A model generated the notes under the pieces. It was not told where the DNA came from. It worked only from the letters and a program-made list of their open reading frames with translations, and did no database searches. Shown here piece after piece: positions 25,272 to 34,606 of a stretch of 64,000 nucleotides of DNA (position 1 is its first letter; the number at the start of each line of letters is the position of its first letter). The translations under genes and the position numbers were made by a program. This stretch comes from Neoroseomonas sp044356015 (GTDB lineage: Bacteria; Pseudomonadota; Alphaproteobacteria; Acetobacterales; Acetobacteraceae): positions 1 to 64,000 of the forward strand of contig JBIKXA010000001.1 of assembly GCA_044356015.1 (NCBI GenBank), written 5' to 3'.

Positions 25272-26858
25272 TTATCTTACTGGTCGTACAGGTCGTACAG
25301 GTACGCCAATGGTGGGATCTATGAGTCGGTCGATTACGGCGGAGACTTCGGCGGGTGGAGTTTCAGCTCTGAAGGTAATGCCATCGAGAGATACCCACCC
25401 ATTACTACCGTTCACATGAATAACATTGCCGTCGACGGTCACGTCTATACGTCCACCAGACTCGCCGCTGTTGGAGATGCAATGTAGATACCTGAAACTC
25501 GGCGTATACCCGACGGGCAGTTTGAAGATGACTCCTGCACCATCCTTTACTAGGCCGCGTAAACGAACAAAGCCGAGACTGTCCTTCATATAACCGGCAG
25601 ATGAATATTCTCCTCCATAGTTTTTCCAACCAGGCAAAAAATTCGGGGTTTTCCAATCTTCCTGGTCAAGTGCCACCAAGCGGGCGGTAACCGTTAGTGT
25701 GTTGCTATCAAGCACCAAGCGCTGTTGGTTGCGAATACGAATACTCACTACACTAGCGGCGTTTAGATGAGTATTTCCTTGTTCCGCATTGGTGCCAATC
25801 AATAAGCCATAATTCCCCGACTGCGCCTGATCCATTAGAGCGGAACCCAGGAAGACATAATTCCCAGAGTTTGCAGGCCATGGCCCCATGGCCAAATCGC
25901 CAACCCTCGCTACGCCAACCACTTCCAGTTTGGCCCGCGGCGTATGTGTGCCAATGCCAAAATTTCCGTCCGACGTAAGGCGCATTTGGTCGGCGTTGCG
26001 TATTCTGAAAACAATTTGAGTGCTGCCATTGAGAAATGTTGAGCCAACGTCATTACTCGTCCCAAAAAGCAACCCATAATTACTTGCGTCTCCTTGGTTC
26101 TGCGTTGCTGAGCCGAGAAAAACATAGCCCTGATTGCTCGGCCAAGGTCCCATTGCCAAGTCACCCACTCTGGCTGCGCCATTCACCTCCAGCTTCGCCC
26201 GAGGGGTCGGTGTTCCGATACCAACATTACCGGAGGGCATAAGCGATATGTGATCACCGGCGTCGTTCGAATTGCCAATTTCCAAGGTGGTATCTTCGTC
26301 GCTGCGCGTATACCATCTGATATAGGCTTGGTCCCCAGTCCTTCCGGGCGGAAAGGCGATACCCGCCGTTGTCGTGTTTCCTTCCGCGGGCATGATGGCG
26401 CCGCCAACCACTTCCAGCTTGGCCCGCGGTGTCTGCGTTCCGACACCGATGTTGCCGGAGATCACCGCAGAGCCATTTACCTCCAACTTTGCCTTGGGGT
26501 CTGCTGTGCCGATACCGATATTGCCGCTGGTGCGGTCAATCGAAAGCAGCGCCGCATTCGCCTCGCCCAGCACGGTCAGCGCCTGCCGCGTATTATTCGC
26601 ACCCGGCCGGAGAGCTAGGGAAAAACTTGGCTGTGCATTACTCATGTTTTCATAAAAATCAAGCACCGGCCGCAAACCGGTAGCCGGCCCTGTTGCCTCA
26701 ATGCTGAGCGGCCCCGCCGCAGGCTTCACCAGCCCGTCGCTGCGCTGGTTCAGCACGCTATCAATCAGCAGGGCGAATTGCGCCGCGGTCGGAATGGCAT
26801 TGGGAACGAAATAACCCTTCAGCGCTTCGCGGGACTGCTTGTTCTGCTCAATATCCAT
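25272..26858 (-). CDS. Phage-like tail fibre / receptor-binding protein (Afp13/Pvc13 position)
   Basis: A protein of 528 aa with AAGGAG 10 nt before its ATG. The N-terminus ('QSREALKGYFVPNAIPTAAQ') probably attaches to the baseplate. The shaft has at least four repeats of the form 'GNIGIGT..P.AKLEV', typical of phage fibre shafts. Two neighbouring modules of about 85 residues, each beginning 'ARVGDLAMGPWP', are clear duplicates. The C-terminal 130 residues ('FVRLRGLVKDGAGVIFKLP', 'GWVSLDGITFRAE') look like a phage receptor-binding head, ending in a repeated 'PVRPVRPVR'. It should determine target-cell specificity. Compared with the adenovirus-like Pvc13, this is of bacteriophage character. 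Confidence 0.85.
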   Translation of the reverse strand: MDIEQNKQSREALKGYFVPNAIPTAAQFALLIDSVLNQRSDGLVKPAAGPLSIEATGPATGLRPVLDFYENMSNAQPSFSLALRPGANNTRQALTVLGEANAALLSIDRTSGNIGIGTADPKAKLEVNGSAVISGNIGVGTQTPRAKLEVVGGAIMPAEGNTTTAGIAFPPGRTGDQAYIRWYTRSDEDTTLEIGNSNDAGDHISLMPSGNVGIGTPTPRAKLEVNGAARVGDLAMGPWPSNQGYVFLGSATQNQGDASNYGLLFGTSNDVGSTFLNGSTQIVFRIRNADQMRLTSDGNFGIGTHTPRAKLEVVGVARVGDLAMGPWPANSGNYVFLGSALMDQAQSGNYGLLIGTNAEQGNTHLNAASVVSIRIRNQQRLVLDSNTLTVTARLVALDQEDWKTPNFLPGWKNYGGEYSSAGYMKDSLGFVRLRGLVKDGAGVIFKLPVGYTPSFRYLHCISNSGESGGRIDVTVDGNVIHVNGSNGWVSLDGITFRAETPPAEVSAVIDRLIDPTIGVPVRPVRPVR

Positions 26859-26908
26859 GGCTCAGGGCTCCTTGCCGTCAGCGGTGACGTTCGTCTTACT
26901 CATGCAGC

Positions 26909-29900
26909 TCATGCGAGTGCCGTTTCACTAACGCGGAAATCCAGCTGAATACGCATGAACCCGATACCCCCAAGCTCTGCCGGCGTATCCAGGCTTATGC
27001 CTTCAACATCAATTTCATGGCGATCAGCGGCAATCAGGATCGCGTCTTCGTCGTCCTTTAATTCGGCCACATCATTCGCAGCTACGAAAGTATTTCCACC
27101 ATTAGCGCTTGTGAAAAGCCGTACCGAAGCGACGTAATCCACATAATCCTGCGCATCAATGAAGGCCACGAGGCTATTCGCATGGACGCGCGCCCCGATG
27201 GTGATTTCGCTCTCTCCACCAAAGGCCCAAGGTGAAAGAAACCGGCTGATCGCAGCACTGAGCCGTTCAACATCAAACCGCGGATCACGATCCGACATGA
27301 AGCGCACCACGGTGCGCACCTTGACCTGCACGAAATCGGGGTTGCGCACCTCAAGCCTAGCTATGCCGGGCTGCAACGGCGCCAGATAATCGCGGATATC
27401 GGCCAGCAATTGCGGTGTGGCGCGGGGGCGACGCGGGTCTTCACCGCCGGCATCAAGCTTTGGAATGATAATTAGGCGCACAAGACCCGGCGGATCGGCG
27501 GTGCGCGCCGAAAGGCACTTCACCTTGTAAACCTCAGGGAAGCGCGCAAGCACCAGATGCTCATAATCCCAAGGGGTCAGAGCACGGCGACGATGCCGCA
27601 AGCGTTCCGCTGCTCGGCGCGCAAAGGCCTCCGGCGCTTCGGCTGCGCGACCGCCAAAGGAAGGATAGGGTTGTTCCACCCGGGCAAGGCCAGGCACGGT
27701 GGATGCAGAACGGGTGATGCTGCCTGCCGGCAGGGCCGCACCAAAATGATCGGCGGCTATGCCTTCCGGTTGCAGCCTGACGCGCACGGCCTGAGCATGC
27801 AGGGCCATGGCCTTGCCCAAAGCGGCGCCATTTTCCGCAACACTGGCGCGCAACCAGGTCAACCCTTGTGGCAAACGCGGGCTTGCGTTGGTCGCTGGCA
27901 GGGCAAAGCGCAGCAAGCCATTGCGACGCAAGCTGGCCGTTTCATCTTCAGGCGCGGCTTCGCCTGTCAACGGCTGCCAACCCTCTGGCCCAAGAATGCT
28001 CCAGCGTACCACGGGGGGTGTAAGATCCAAATCACCTGTACCAGGGGCAAGCATTGCAAGCAGGCTCAAGCTTTGGGGAGGTGCGGCATTGGCGATACCG
28101 ATGAGCATTTCGCCTTCATCATCATAGGCGGGCAGGAAGGGGATCCCTTGCTGGGGGTCAGCGCTTCCCCTTACCTCCTCATGCCCGAAGGGGTGGATGT
28201 GATAAAAATTGCACTGGCCTTGAGCCTCGTTTTTGCTGAGATCAAAGTGCTGGCTTGCCCCATAATTGAGCCCGATGAATTTGATTTGCGGCGTATAAGG
28301 GGGCGGCACCACATAGGAGTTGGGATCAAGCTCCTTGCCATCGGGTGTCTTTCCTCGTCGCAGATCAATCGCCAATGCCGTTGCCTTTTGTGCAGCGAGG
28401 CTTGGGTATTCTGAATGCTTGAAATCCTGCGTGAGCGTCAGGCGCAAGTGGCGCGACCAGGCGCGCGGGCTATTGGTTACCGCCTGATCATTAGGCCTTG
28501 CTTGTTGAGCAAGCGCGGGCAGCTTCAGGCTGATTTTCTGGATAGCGTTGCCATCTTTATTTGGAAAGAGTGACTGATCGCCGAGGTCTTTTCTGCTAAT
28601 TCCATCATCAATGATTGTGACATTGACTTTAGGTAGCTTGTCCTTGGCCCCATAAAGGCCAAAGTGAGCCTCGATATCCTTCGGCGCGCCCACAAAGCCA
28701 AAATGGAAATCAATGCTGGTGAGTTCCTTTTCCAGGATCTCCGGGTGGCTGAGCACCATGGTTGCGCCATTGCCGGGCGAGGAACCAAAGGGGAGAAAAG
28801 GTTTGGCGCCATTCACCACACCGCTATCAGTTTCGATAGCCAGGGGAAAAAGCGCCGGCTTGTCGTCACTTTCCCCCGTGACCGTCACCAATATCCTGGC
28901 ACTGCCGATGCGAAGCGTGCGGCATTTGTCATATACGCGCTCGGCGCGCGCATTGGCGCGGTTTGCTTCCGGTACCAGCATGAGGCGAGCAATTGGATTC
29001 CTAGCGCTGGATAGGCTTTCACCCAAAGGCGGCGACGCCAGCGCCGGGTCGCTTGCCTTGAGTGTGGCAGTGACGGTCAGGCTATTGCCCTTTAATTCGA
29101 AACTCGGATTGTCTGGGACCAACCAACCCTCGGCGGTGCTCATTTCCAGACGAAAGGCATTTTTCCATATCTTCTCCGGAGGCTTCTGGACAAAAACGAA
29201 TGAGAGTGAGACCTCACGCTTTCCTTGAGCGAGTTTGAGCACGGGGGAGCTAATGGCAAAGCCTATACAAGGCGCTGCCGCAGACTTGATATCGCCAAAA
29301 AGCGACCAGGGCGACTTACCATCCCCAGTGGCATTAGCCTTTGGGTGCAGCGCGAGCCATGTTTCACGCAGAGCAGTCGGAGGGGGATTGTTTTCTCGTA
29401 GCCGTTGCGCCCTTTCAAGAAGAGAAATCGTGTCTGGCCAGCCGATGCCAGGTTCCCTAGAATTATTGGCCTCGGCAAGAGCAGTCTCAAGCCGCCCTCT
29501 TTCATCGCGTGGCAGGAAGCTCGCGGCACGATCAGATAGAGATGCGTTATCAGTGGAAGATTTCTCATCCGTGACGCGCGCCATGACGGCCGCTAAGCCT
29601 TCCTCCTTACGAAGTATTTCCAAGTTCTGCCGAGCCTCGGCATAAATACGCTCCGCATGCGCGCGGGCAAGCAGGGCAAGTGCTGCGTTCCATTCGGCAG
29701 CGGTGGCCGAATTATCTTGCTGTTTCTTGAGGGTGGTCAGTAGCGTGGTCAGCTCTTTTCCAGGTAGCGCAAACCAAGACTCAATATCGCGTAAGAACTC
29801 TACCAGGTTTTCAAGAGTCTCTATCTTGATCTTGCCGAGAGCGAGCTCGCTAAAGGTAGGGGTGCCACCAAGAGCTTGCTGGAGATTACCGATCAGGTCA

Positions 29901-31186
29901 TCGGGCTTCTCGATCTTCAGATGAAACTCGGGATCCTTGCTGCGCAATCTCCCAGCGCTTTTAAGTAGCCCATTCACCTCCGCCCAATCGCTATCAATGG
30001 CACGCTTATGGCGCATCATCTGGACAAAGGCATTCGGGTCAAAGAAATTCAGGTTTTGTTCGAAGAATAGAACAACATCTGGGCGCTTGATCTGTAGCGC
30101 CAACTCTTCCAGCGTTGGGTTATCTGGCAACTCATTTAGGGGGATGTTGCCACCGCAGGCAGCCTCAAGCCGCTTATCGAAATTCCATGCTTCAAGCGGT
30201 GGGAAGATGAGGTCAGCGCCGGACCTTTTCTTGGCTGCTGAAAGCAAAATCCTGTCAATGGCATCCTGATCATTCGGTGTTTCCCTCGCGCGCCTTGCCG
30301 CCAGAAAGACAATTCGCCGCAGTTCGTGCAGTTGAAGGAACAATTTTTCTGGTGCAAAGCGAAGTGTCTGCAGCACATGATCTAGCCATCCGGCTACCGC
30401 CTTCGCATATTCCGCGTCGTAAGGGTCCTTTTGCGCTGGAGTACGCGTTGGCAAGCCGGGCGCATCCTTTGGCAGTTCATCGCCTGGCCGCGGTCTGCCA
30501 TAGGTCAGGCTCAGCAGAAATAGAATTCTCTCATGAGAAGACCGATTGAATTTGTCCGTCCAGACATCGCCGAGCCCGATGACGTCCTTTTCGATACAAA
30601 GCGTGCGTATTTCAGCCACCCGCGCTTGGGTGATTCTAGCCGGCGCTGTAAGTGCATAGTGGCGCACTCGCCCGGCAGAGTCGCGGCCGCCCGCAAAAGC
30701 AAGCCCCGCCGATAAATCGAGTGTTGGCGTGCGCGGCTGCATGCCCAGCAGCAAAAATGCCTCATCCGGAACGGTCCCTTCTGGTGTCAGTCGAAGGACG
30801 GTCCGCAAATGATAGTCATGATGCCGCGCGGTAAGTCCCCCAAGCCCATCACGCACATGCCCCAGCAGATGCAGAAAAGTCCAAAATAGCGTTAGGTGTG
30901 GGCGCCGTAGTCGTTCTTGCCTTTCCGGTAGCACACGCGAGGGATCAAGGAGGAAGGCGGCGACCTCCTCGGCGGTAATGTCTTTAAGGAAGCCTGACCA
31001 GCAACCGCTTGCCGCGTTATTATCATCAACATCATTGATCACTTTCGATATTTGCTGTGCAAGACCCAATTGTTCGGCAATGCCGCGATCTTCCATCAGT
31101 GCAGTATTGGGGTGCAAAGCTGGACGCTGGCGTGCGCCCTGGCTGCTTCCATCACGGTTGATCCGCATGAGCTCTGTCAGCACCAT
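26909..31186 (-). CDS. Large baseplate J-like protein (Afp11/Pvc11-like)
   Basis: A protein of 1425 aa whose ATG 31186 has TTGGAG seven bases upstream. The C-terminal 300 residues hold the baseplate J core: 'RRRALTPWDYEHLVLARFPE', 'VKCLSARTADPPGLVRLIII', 'FVQVKVRTVVRFMSDRDPRF' and 'AAISRFLSPWAFGG'. The N-terminal about 600 residues are helical and charged; residues about 650-1150 are beta-rich. It is larger than the Afp11 type (usually under about 1000 residues in my recollection), with extra N-terminal sequence that I cannot assign. It forms the inner baseplate wedge around the spike. Confidence 0.88.
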   Translation of the reverse strand: MVLTELMRINRDGSSQGARQRPALHPNTALMEDRGIAEQLGLAQQISKVINDVDDNNAASGCWSGFLKDITAEEVAAFLLDPSRVLPERQERLRRPHLTLFWTFLHLLGHVRDGLGGLTARHHDYHLRTVLRLTPEGTVPDEAFLLLGMQPRTPTLDLSAGLAFAGGRDSAGRVRHYALTAPARITQARVAEIRTLCIEKDVIGLGDVWTDKFNRSSHERILFLLSLTYGRPRPGDELPKDAPGLPTRTPAQKDPYDAEYAKAVAGWLDHVLQTLRFAPEKLFLQLHELRRIVFLAARRARETPNDQDAIDRILLSAAKKRSGADLIFPPLEAWNFDKRLEAACGGNIPLNELPDNPTLEELALQIKRPDVVLFFEQNLNFFDPNAFVQMMRHKRAIDSDWAEVNGLLKSAGRLRSKDPEFHLKIEKPDDLIGNLQQALGGTPTFSELALGKIKIETLENLVEFLRDIESWFALPGKELTTLLTTLKKQQDNSATAAEWNAALALLARAHAERIYAEARQNLEILRKEEGLAAVMARVTDEKSSTDNASLSDRAASFLPRDERGRLETALAEANNSREPGIGWPDTISLLERAQRLRENNPPPTALRETWLALHPKANATGDGKSPWSLFGDIKSAAAPCIGFAISSPVLKLAQGKREVSLSFVFVQKPPEKIWKNAFRLEMSTAEGWLVPDNPSFELKGNSLTVTATLKASDPALASPPLGESLSSARNPIARLMLVPEANRANARAERVYDKCRTLRIGSARILVTVTGESDDKPALFPLAIETDSGVVNGAKPFLPFGSSPGNGATMVLSHPEILEKELTSIDFHFGFVGAPKDIEAHFGLYGAKDKLPKVNVTIIDDGISRKDLGDQSLFPNKDGNAIQKISLKLPALAQQARPNDQAVTNSPRAWSRHLRLTLTQDFKHSEYPSLAAQKATALAIDLRRGKTPDGKELDPNSYVVPPPYTPQIKFIGLNYGASQHFDLSKNEAQGQCNFYHIHPFGHEEVRGSADPQQGIPFLPAYDDEGEMLIGIANAAPPQSLSLLAMLAPGTGDLDLTPPVVRWSILGPEGWQPLTGEAAPEDETASLRRNGLLRFALPATNASPRLPQGLTWLRASVAENGAALGKAMALHAQAVRVRLQPEGIAADHFGAALPAGSITRSASTVPGLARVEQPYPSFGGRAAEAPEAFARRAAERLRHRRRALTPWDYEHLVLARFPEVYKVKCLSARTADPPGLVRLIIIPKLDAGGEDPRRPRATPQLLADIRDYLAPLQPGIARLEVRNPDFVQVKVRTVVRFMSDRDPRFDVERLSAAISRFLSPWAFGGESEITIGARVHANSLVAFIDAQDYVDYVASVRLFTSANGGNTFVAANDVAELKDDEDAILIAADRHEIDVEGISLDTPAELGGIGFMRIQLDFRVSETALA

Positions 31187-31220
31187 TGCGGTACTCCAAT
31201 GGATCTGGGCTCCCGCGACA

Positions 31221-31655
31221 TCATGTCGCGCTGAAGGTCATGTTAGTGTTGATGAACATGCCCTTTCCCGAATATTCTGGCGTTGCATCTGGCACAGGTG
31301 GAGCCGTGCCGGGGGGCGGTTGCATGGCGGGGGAGGAGACGCGGAAAACCGCATCAAACTGGCCACCGACCAGGATAAGCGCCTTGCCTTGATGTTTTGT
31401 CTTTCTGGTCTGCTGGTCTGAGGCAAGCGCCTTGATCGCCAGGGTGCCAACGCCAGGGATGGAATAGACCGGCGTCATATAGGTACAGCCGGGCACTGAA
31501 AGCTGCGCCTCATCACCAGCAAGACATAAGGCCTTACCGGATTTGGTTGCGGGGCCGCTGCCAGTCATGGTGCCTGGCTGCACCACCACGATTGCCGCGC
31601 CAAAGCTTGGCAGGAACTGGGCCGTATCGCCATTGATGACAACATGGTCCGCCAT
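31221..31655 (-). CDS. PAAR-like spike tip (Afp10/Pvc10-like)
   Basis: A protein of 144 aa. It is Gly/Pro/Val-rich with the pattern of PAAR-repeat tip proteins: 'VVQPGTMTGSGPATKSGKAL', 'SVPGCTYMTP' and 'PGVGTLAIKALASDQ'. The C-terminal 'YSGKGMFINTNMTFSA' fits the DUF4280/Pvc10-like end. Such proteins cap the VgrG-like spike and pierce the target membrane. It lies 14 nt after the gp25 gene and 34 nt before the large baseplate gene, as in Afp loci. Confidence 0.82.
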   Translation of the reverse strand: MADHVVINGDTAQFLPSFGAAIVVVQPGTMTGSGPATKSGKALCLAGDEAQLSVPGCTYMTPVYSIPGVGTLAIKALASDQQTRKTKHQGKALILVGGQFDAVFRVSSPAMQPPPGTAPPVPDATPEYSGKGMFINTNMTFSAT

Positions 31656-31669
31656 AGTTCAGTACCCCC

Positions 31670-32086
31670 TCACCGCAGAACTGCCACGGCTTCCCTCTGG
31701 TAGAAGGGAAAGACCAGATTGTAGCGCGAATTGCTGCCCCGGATGCTGTAGGTGAGCGAGACAAGCAAGACACCAGGCCGGTCCGGATCATCCGCCACTT
31801 CGACACGTTCAGGCGCTATGCGAGGTTCATGCATCAGTACGGCCGAGGTCACGCGACTGCGCAACATGTTTACGAGTTCCTGATCCATTTCGGCAAAAAC
31901 CAGCGGTTGGAGCCCGCACCCGTAATCGCTGCGCATGACCCTTTCCCCAGGCTCAGTAGAAAACAGGATGGCAAGACTTTCCTGAATATCCTGAGGCCCC
32001 GCTACTGTTTCAATTTCGGCGCCACTACGCGAAAAGCGGGGCGGAAAGGACCAACCACGGCCAAGAAAATGCTCAGCATCGTTCAT
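31670..32086 (-). CDS. gp25/GpW-like baseplate wedge protein (Afp9/Pvc9-like)
   Basis: A protein of 138 aa. 'GPQDIQESLAILFSTEPGER' followed by 'VMRSDYGCGLQPLVFAEM' is the signature of T4 gp25-like (GPW_gp25) wedge proteins, and 'ERVEVADDPDRPGVLLVSLT' forms the usual C-terminal strand pair. It links baseplate to sheath and triggers sheath assembly. Its start overlaps the spike-gene stop in ATGA. Confidence 0.9.
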   Translation of the reverse strand: MNDAEHFLGRGWSFPPRFSRSGAEIETVAGPQDIQESLAILFSTEPGERVMRSDYGCGLQPLVFAEMDQELVNMLRSRVTSAVLMHEPRIAPERVEVADDPDRPGVLLVSLTYSIRGSNSRYNLVFPFYQREAVAVLR

Positions 32087-33732
32087 GCGATCTCAACCTC
32101 CTGCCCCTTGATCGTTACCTTGCCGCTGGCCTCCAAGGTCAAATCCTTAGCCGACTTTATGGCAATGCCATCGCCGCTTAGAGTGAGGATATTGCCATCC
32201 TCATCTTCAAGCGTCAGCGTTTTCGTATCATCATCAATCGTGAAGGAGCCGCGTTTGGTTCGCAAGGTCGCCGCGGGCTTTCCATCCTCATCGCGGAACG
32301 CAAGCGCCGCACCACTGGCAAGCAGGATACCCTTGTGTCGGTTTTCCTCTGACGGTTTTTCGAAATCGCCATCCGGCGCATTCTTGTTGCTGTGCAGCGC
32401 ACCAAGCACGATCGGGTGGCGCGGATCGTCGCCAAGAAAGCCCACGACCACTTCATCACCAACGCTGGGCCTGAATAAATGGCCCGCTTTGGGGCCAGCG
32501 CTTGGAGCCGCAAGCCTTGCCCAGAGCAGTCCGCGCTCGCCCTCGCCAAGCAAGGGAAGGCTGATGCGCACGCGATACTCGCCCTGTGGATCATCTTCAA
32601 AGGCGGCTACCACGCCAAGGCATAAGCCAGATGTCGCCGGCAATAGGCCAGCAGCTGGCGGTCCTTGCAGCCGTGCTAATTCGGCTGTCGGTGACGCGGA
32701 TAGGCCAAGTTGAAGATCCGTGCGCCAAAGCGCCGGCGTGATGCGGTGCCTCACGCCACTGATAAGGGCGCGACCACTGAACCCAGTGCCAGCGCGTGAC
32801 AGCTCCAGAACATCGAGAGGCTTATGAGCACCGGTTCCAGGTAGCGAAATCCTTCCGCGCACCATGGCAAGACGCCTTCGCTGAAGCCGCGCATCGGCCC
32901 AAACCTGAAGCTCCTCAGCAGGCAGCATCGCCGGATGGGTGAGACGCCAATCCGGCAGCTTGAGTGTGCTACCGAGCTGCCCCGGCGTATCCGTTCCTTG
33001 CGCCGCACCCGGGTCATTTGCCGCTGCAGGTGATGCAGGCGCCAATTGGGCTACATCCCAGGCACATGCTTCCACTGACGCGTGTTGGCCGGTCGCGTCA
33101 AGTTCAAGCGCTGCTTCAAGAATAGTCGTTCGACCGAATTCAAGCTTCATAGCAGCCCCAGCGGCGATCCGCATGCGCGTCAAGCTGACGCTATCCTGCT
33201 CGGCTGTCACCAGCAACCCAATAGCATCCGCTCGGGAAAGGATGAAATCCCAATCGGTGCAATCATGCTGCACCAAGGTTTCATGCTTAGGTGCACCGGG
33301 GGGCGGCTCAGCACTTATCACCGTGAGCCCAGTAGCCTCAACGATGCTGCGGATCGCGTCGATGTCTGTGGTATCTGCAAAGCTCGTGCTACGCCTTCCT
33401 TGCGTCAGGCGTTGCGCCCCAGCAAAGGCCTCAATACTCAGCGTTGCTTCGCCCGGGCGAACCTCAAGCGAGAGACGGTGGATTAGCCCCTTGAACAGGC
33501 TGATCTCCGTTCCCGTCGCATCGCGGGCGCGAAGTTCAATGGCTTTACCCACCTCCAATTGGCCGGAATCGGCCAGCTTCCAAGTTTGGGCGGAAGGATC
33601 AAAAATCTCCCCAAAGATAACAGAAGCGCGCGGAATGCGGTTCACCTCAATCAGTACATCCATGGCCGCGATAGGGGTACCGATATCCAGCGCCTGTCCG
33701 GCAATCATCACGGTGTAGACGTAATCGGACAT
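32083..33732 (-). CDS. VgrG/gpD-like spike protein (Afp8/Pvc8-like)
   Basis: A protein of 549 aa. Residues about 1-340 form the gp27/phage-late-control-D-like hub domain ('DVLIEVNRIPRASVIFGEIF', 'WDFILSRADAIGLLVTAEQD'); about 370-470 is the gp5 OB-fold ('GLCLGVVAAFEDDPQGEYRV', 'SVGDEVVVGFLGDDPRHPIV', 'LGALHSNKNAP'); about 490-549 is a beta-helix tail with short repeats ('TLTLEDEDGNILTLSGDGI', 'DLTLEASGKVTIKGQEVEI'). It is the trimeric spike that carries the PAAR-like tip. The order before gp25 matches Afp8-Afp9. Confidence 0.92.
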   Translation of the reverse strand: MSDYVYTVMIAGQALDIGTPIAAMDVLIEVNRIPRASVIFGEIFDPSAQTWKLADSGQLEVGKAIELRARDATGTEISLFKGLIHRLSLEVRPGEATLSIEAFAGAQRLTQGRRSTSFADTTDIDAIRSIVEATGLTVISAEPPPGAPKHETLVQHDCTDWDFILSRADAIGLLVTAEQDSVSLTRMRIAAGAAMKLEFGRTTILEAALELDATGQHASVEACAWDVAQLAPASPAAANDPGAAQGTDTPGQLGSTLKLPDWRLTHPAMLPAEELQVWADARLQRRRLAMVRGRISLPGTGAHKPLDVLELSRAGTGFSGRALISGVRHRITPALWRTDLQLGLSASPTAELARLQGPPAAGLLPATSGLCLGVVAAFEDDPQGEYRVRISLPLLGEGERGLLWARLAAPSAGPKAGHLFRPSVGDEVVVGFLGDDPRHPIVLGALHSNKNAPDGDFEKPSEENRHKGILLASGAALAFRDEDGKPAATLRTKRGSFTIDDDTKTLTLEDEDGNILTLSGDGIAIKSAKDLTLEASGKVTIKGQEVEIA

Positions 33733-33739
33733 GGCGTCC

Positions 33740-34447
33740 TCAACGCGCCAAAGGCGGAAAAAGTAAGTTCATGCCTGGATCAACCGATCGCAAATGGTCG
33801 AGACCATTCCAGCGTGCGACCGCTATGTGATGTCGGTCAGATTCATAGATCTGCTCAGTCAGTAGCGGCAGCGTATCGCCGGCCCGCACAGTAAGCGTGT
33901 GGGATACATCTGGTGAGGTGAAGTGTATTCTTCGAGCTTCCATAGAAGCAGATGCATCATGCACTAACTCAATGTCGAGTTCAGCGCGCATCGTATTGCC
34001 TTGACGGTCAAAGGACTGCTGATTGACAGTTACCCTACTTAATCGGCAGTCGATGGAAATATTACCGTAATGCAACTGAAGAAAATTTTGCTCATGACTA
34101 TTGCCATCGATGTCAAAAGCTAGAGCAAGAAAGTCTTCTATCCGTTCATCAACCGATTTTTTTGCTGGCTCGAAGACGTCAGAGGCACCCATTTCTGTGG
34201 TACCGCTGCCATCAAGAAGTAGCTTCAACTTGAGAGTGCCTGGTTGTATTTGGCCTCCCGTTGGCGGCTGAGGAGCGCCATTGACATTCTGGGCGGCAGC
34301 GAAAGAGCGTGAAAATTCGTGCGAGAGAGAGTCGGGATTAAACATCGCGTAGAAAGTCTTCTTCGCGGGTAGTACACGCTCTGCCTCATCGAAAGCCTCG
34401 ATCTTCAACTTTGTCAGTTTGAAGTTGTCGGGGAAATCCATGCTCAA
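33740..34447 (-). CDS. LysM-containing spike/tube adaptor (Afp7/Pvc7-like)
   Basis: A protein of 235 aa. The N-terminal 170 residues fit the CIS tube-adaptor family ('FYAMFNPDSLSHEFSRSFAA', 'TLKLKLLLDGSGTTEMG', 'SIDCRLSRVTVNQQSFDRQG'), and the C-terminal 50 are a LysM domain ('LTVRAGDTLPLLTEQIYES', 'NGLDHLRSVDPGMNLLFPP'). Afp7 joins spike hub and tube. Seven nt separate it from the spike gene; its start overlaps the preceding small gene in ATGA fashion. Confidence 0.88.
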   Translation of the reverse strand: MSMDFPDNFKLTKLKIEAFDEAERVLPAKKTFYAMFNPDSLSHEFSRSFAAAQNVNGAPQPPTGGQIQPGTLKLKLLLDGSGTTEMGASDVFEPAKKSVDERIEDFLALAFDIDGNSHEQNFLQLHYGNISIDCRLSRVTVNQQSFDRQGNTMRAELDIELVHDASASMEARRIHFTSPDVSHTLTVRAGDTLPLLTEQIYESDRHHIAVARWNGLDHLRSVDPGMNLLFPPLAR

Positions 34448-34602
34448 CGCTCCTGCTCACGGCGTAGCACGCGCAACGTCTCACGCACCGCTGCCTCGAT
34501 AAGGGCGGCACGATCCCCCGTGATCGGCGTCGCCGGAGCCGCGGGTGTGTTGCCATCCTCCACCACGACCCGCACGACTAATTCCTGAATGACAACGGGC
34601 AT
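34444..34602 (-). CDS. Small DUF5908-like eCIS protein (Afp6/Pvc6 position)
   Basis: A protein of 52 aa from ATG 34602 ('MPVVIQELVVRVVVEDGNTP'); the frame extends further upstream but would overlap the tube gene. 'MP..I.ELVVRV.VE' is typical of DUF5908 proteins, which occupy the Afp6 slot between tube and LysM adaptor in eCIS loci. The remainder is a short charged helix ('LIEAAVRETLRVLRREQ'). Its exact structural role is not settled for the family. Confidence 0.75.
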   Translation of the reverse strand: MPVVIQELVVRVVVEDGNTPAAPATPITGDRAALIEAAVRETLRVLRREQER

Positions 34603-34606
34603 GGGC

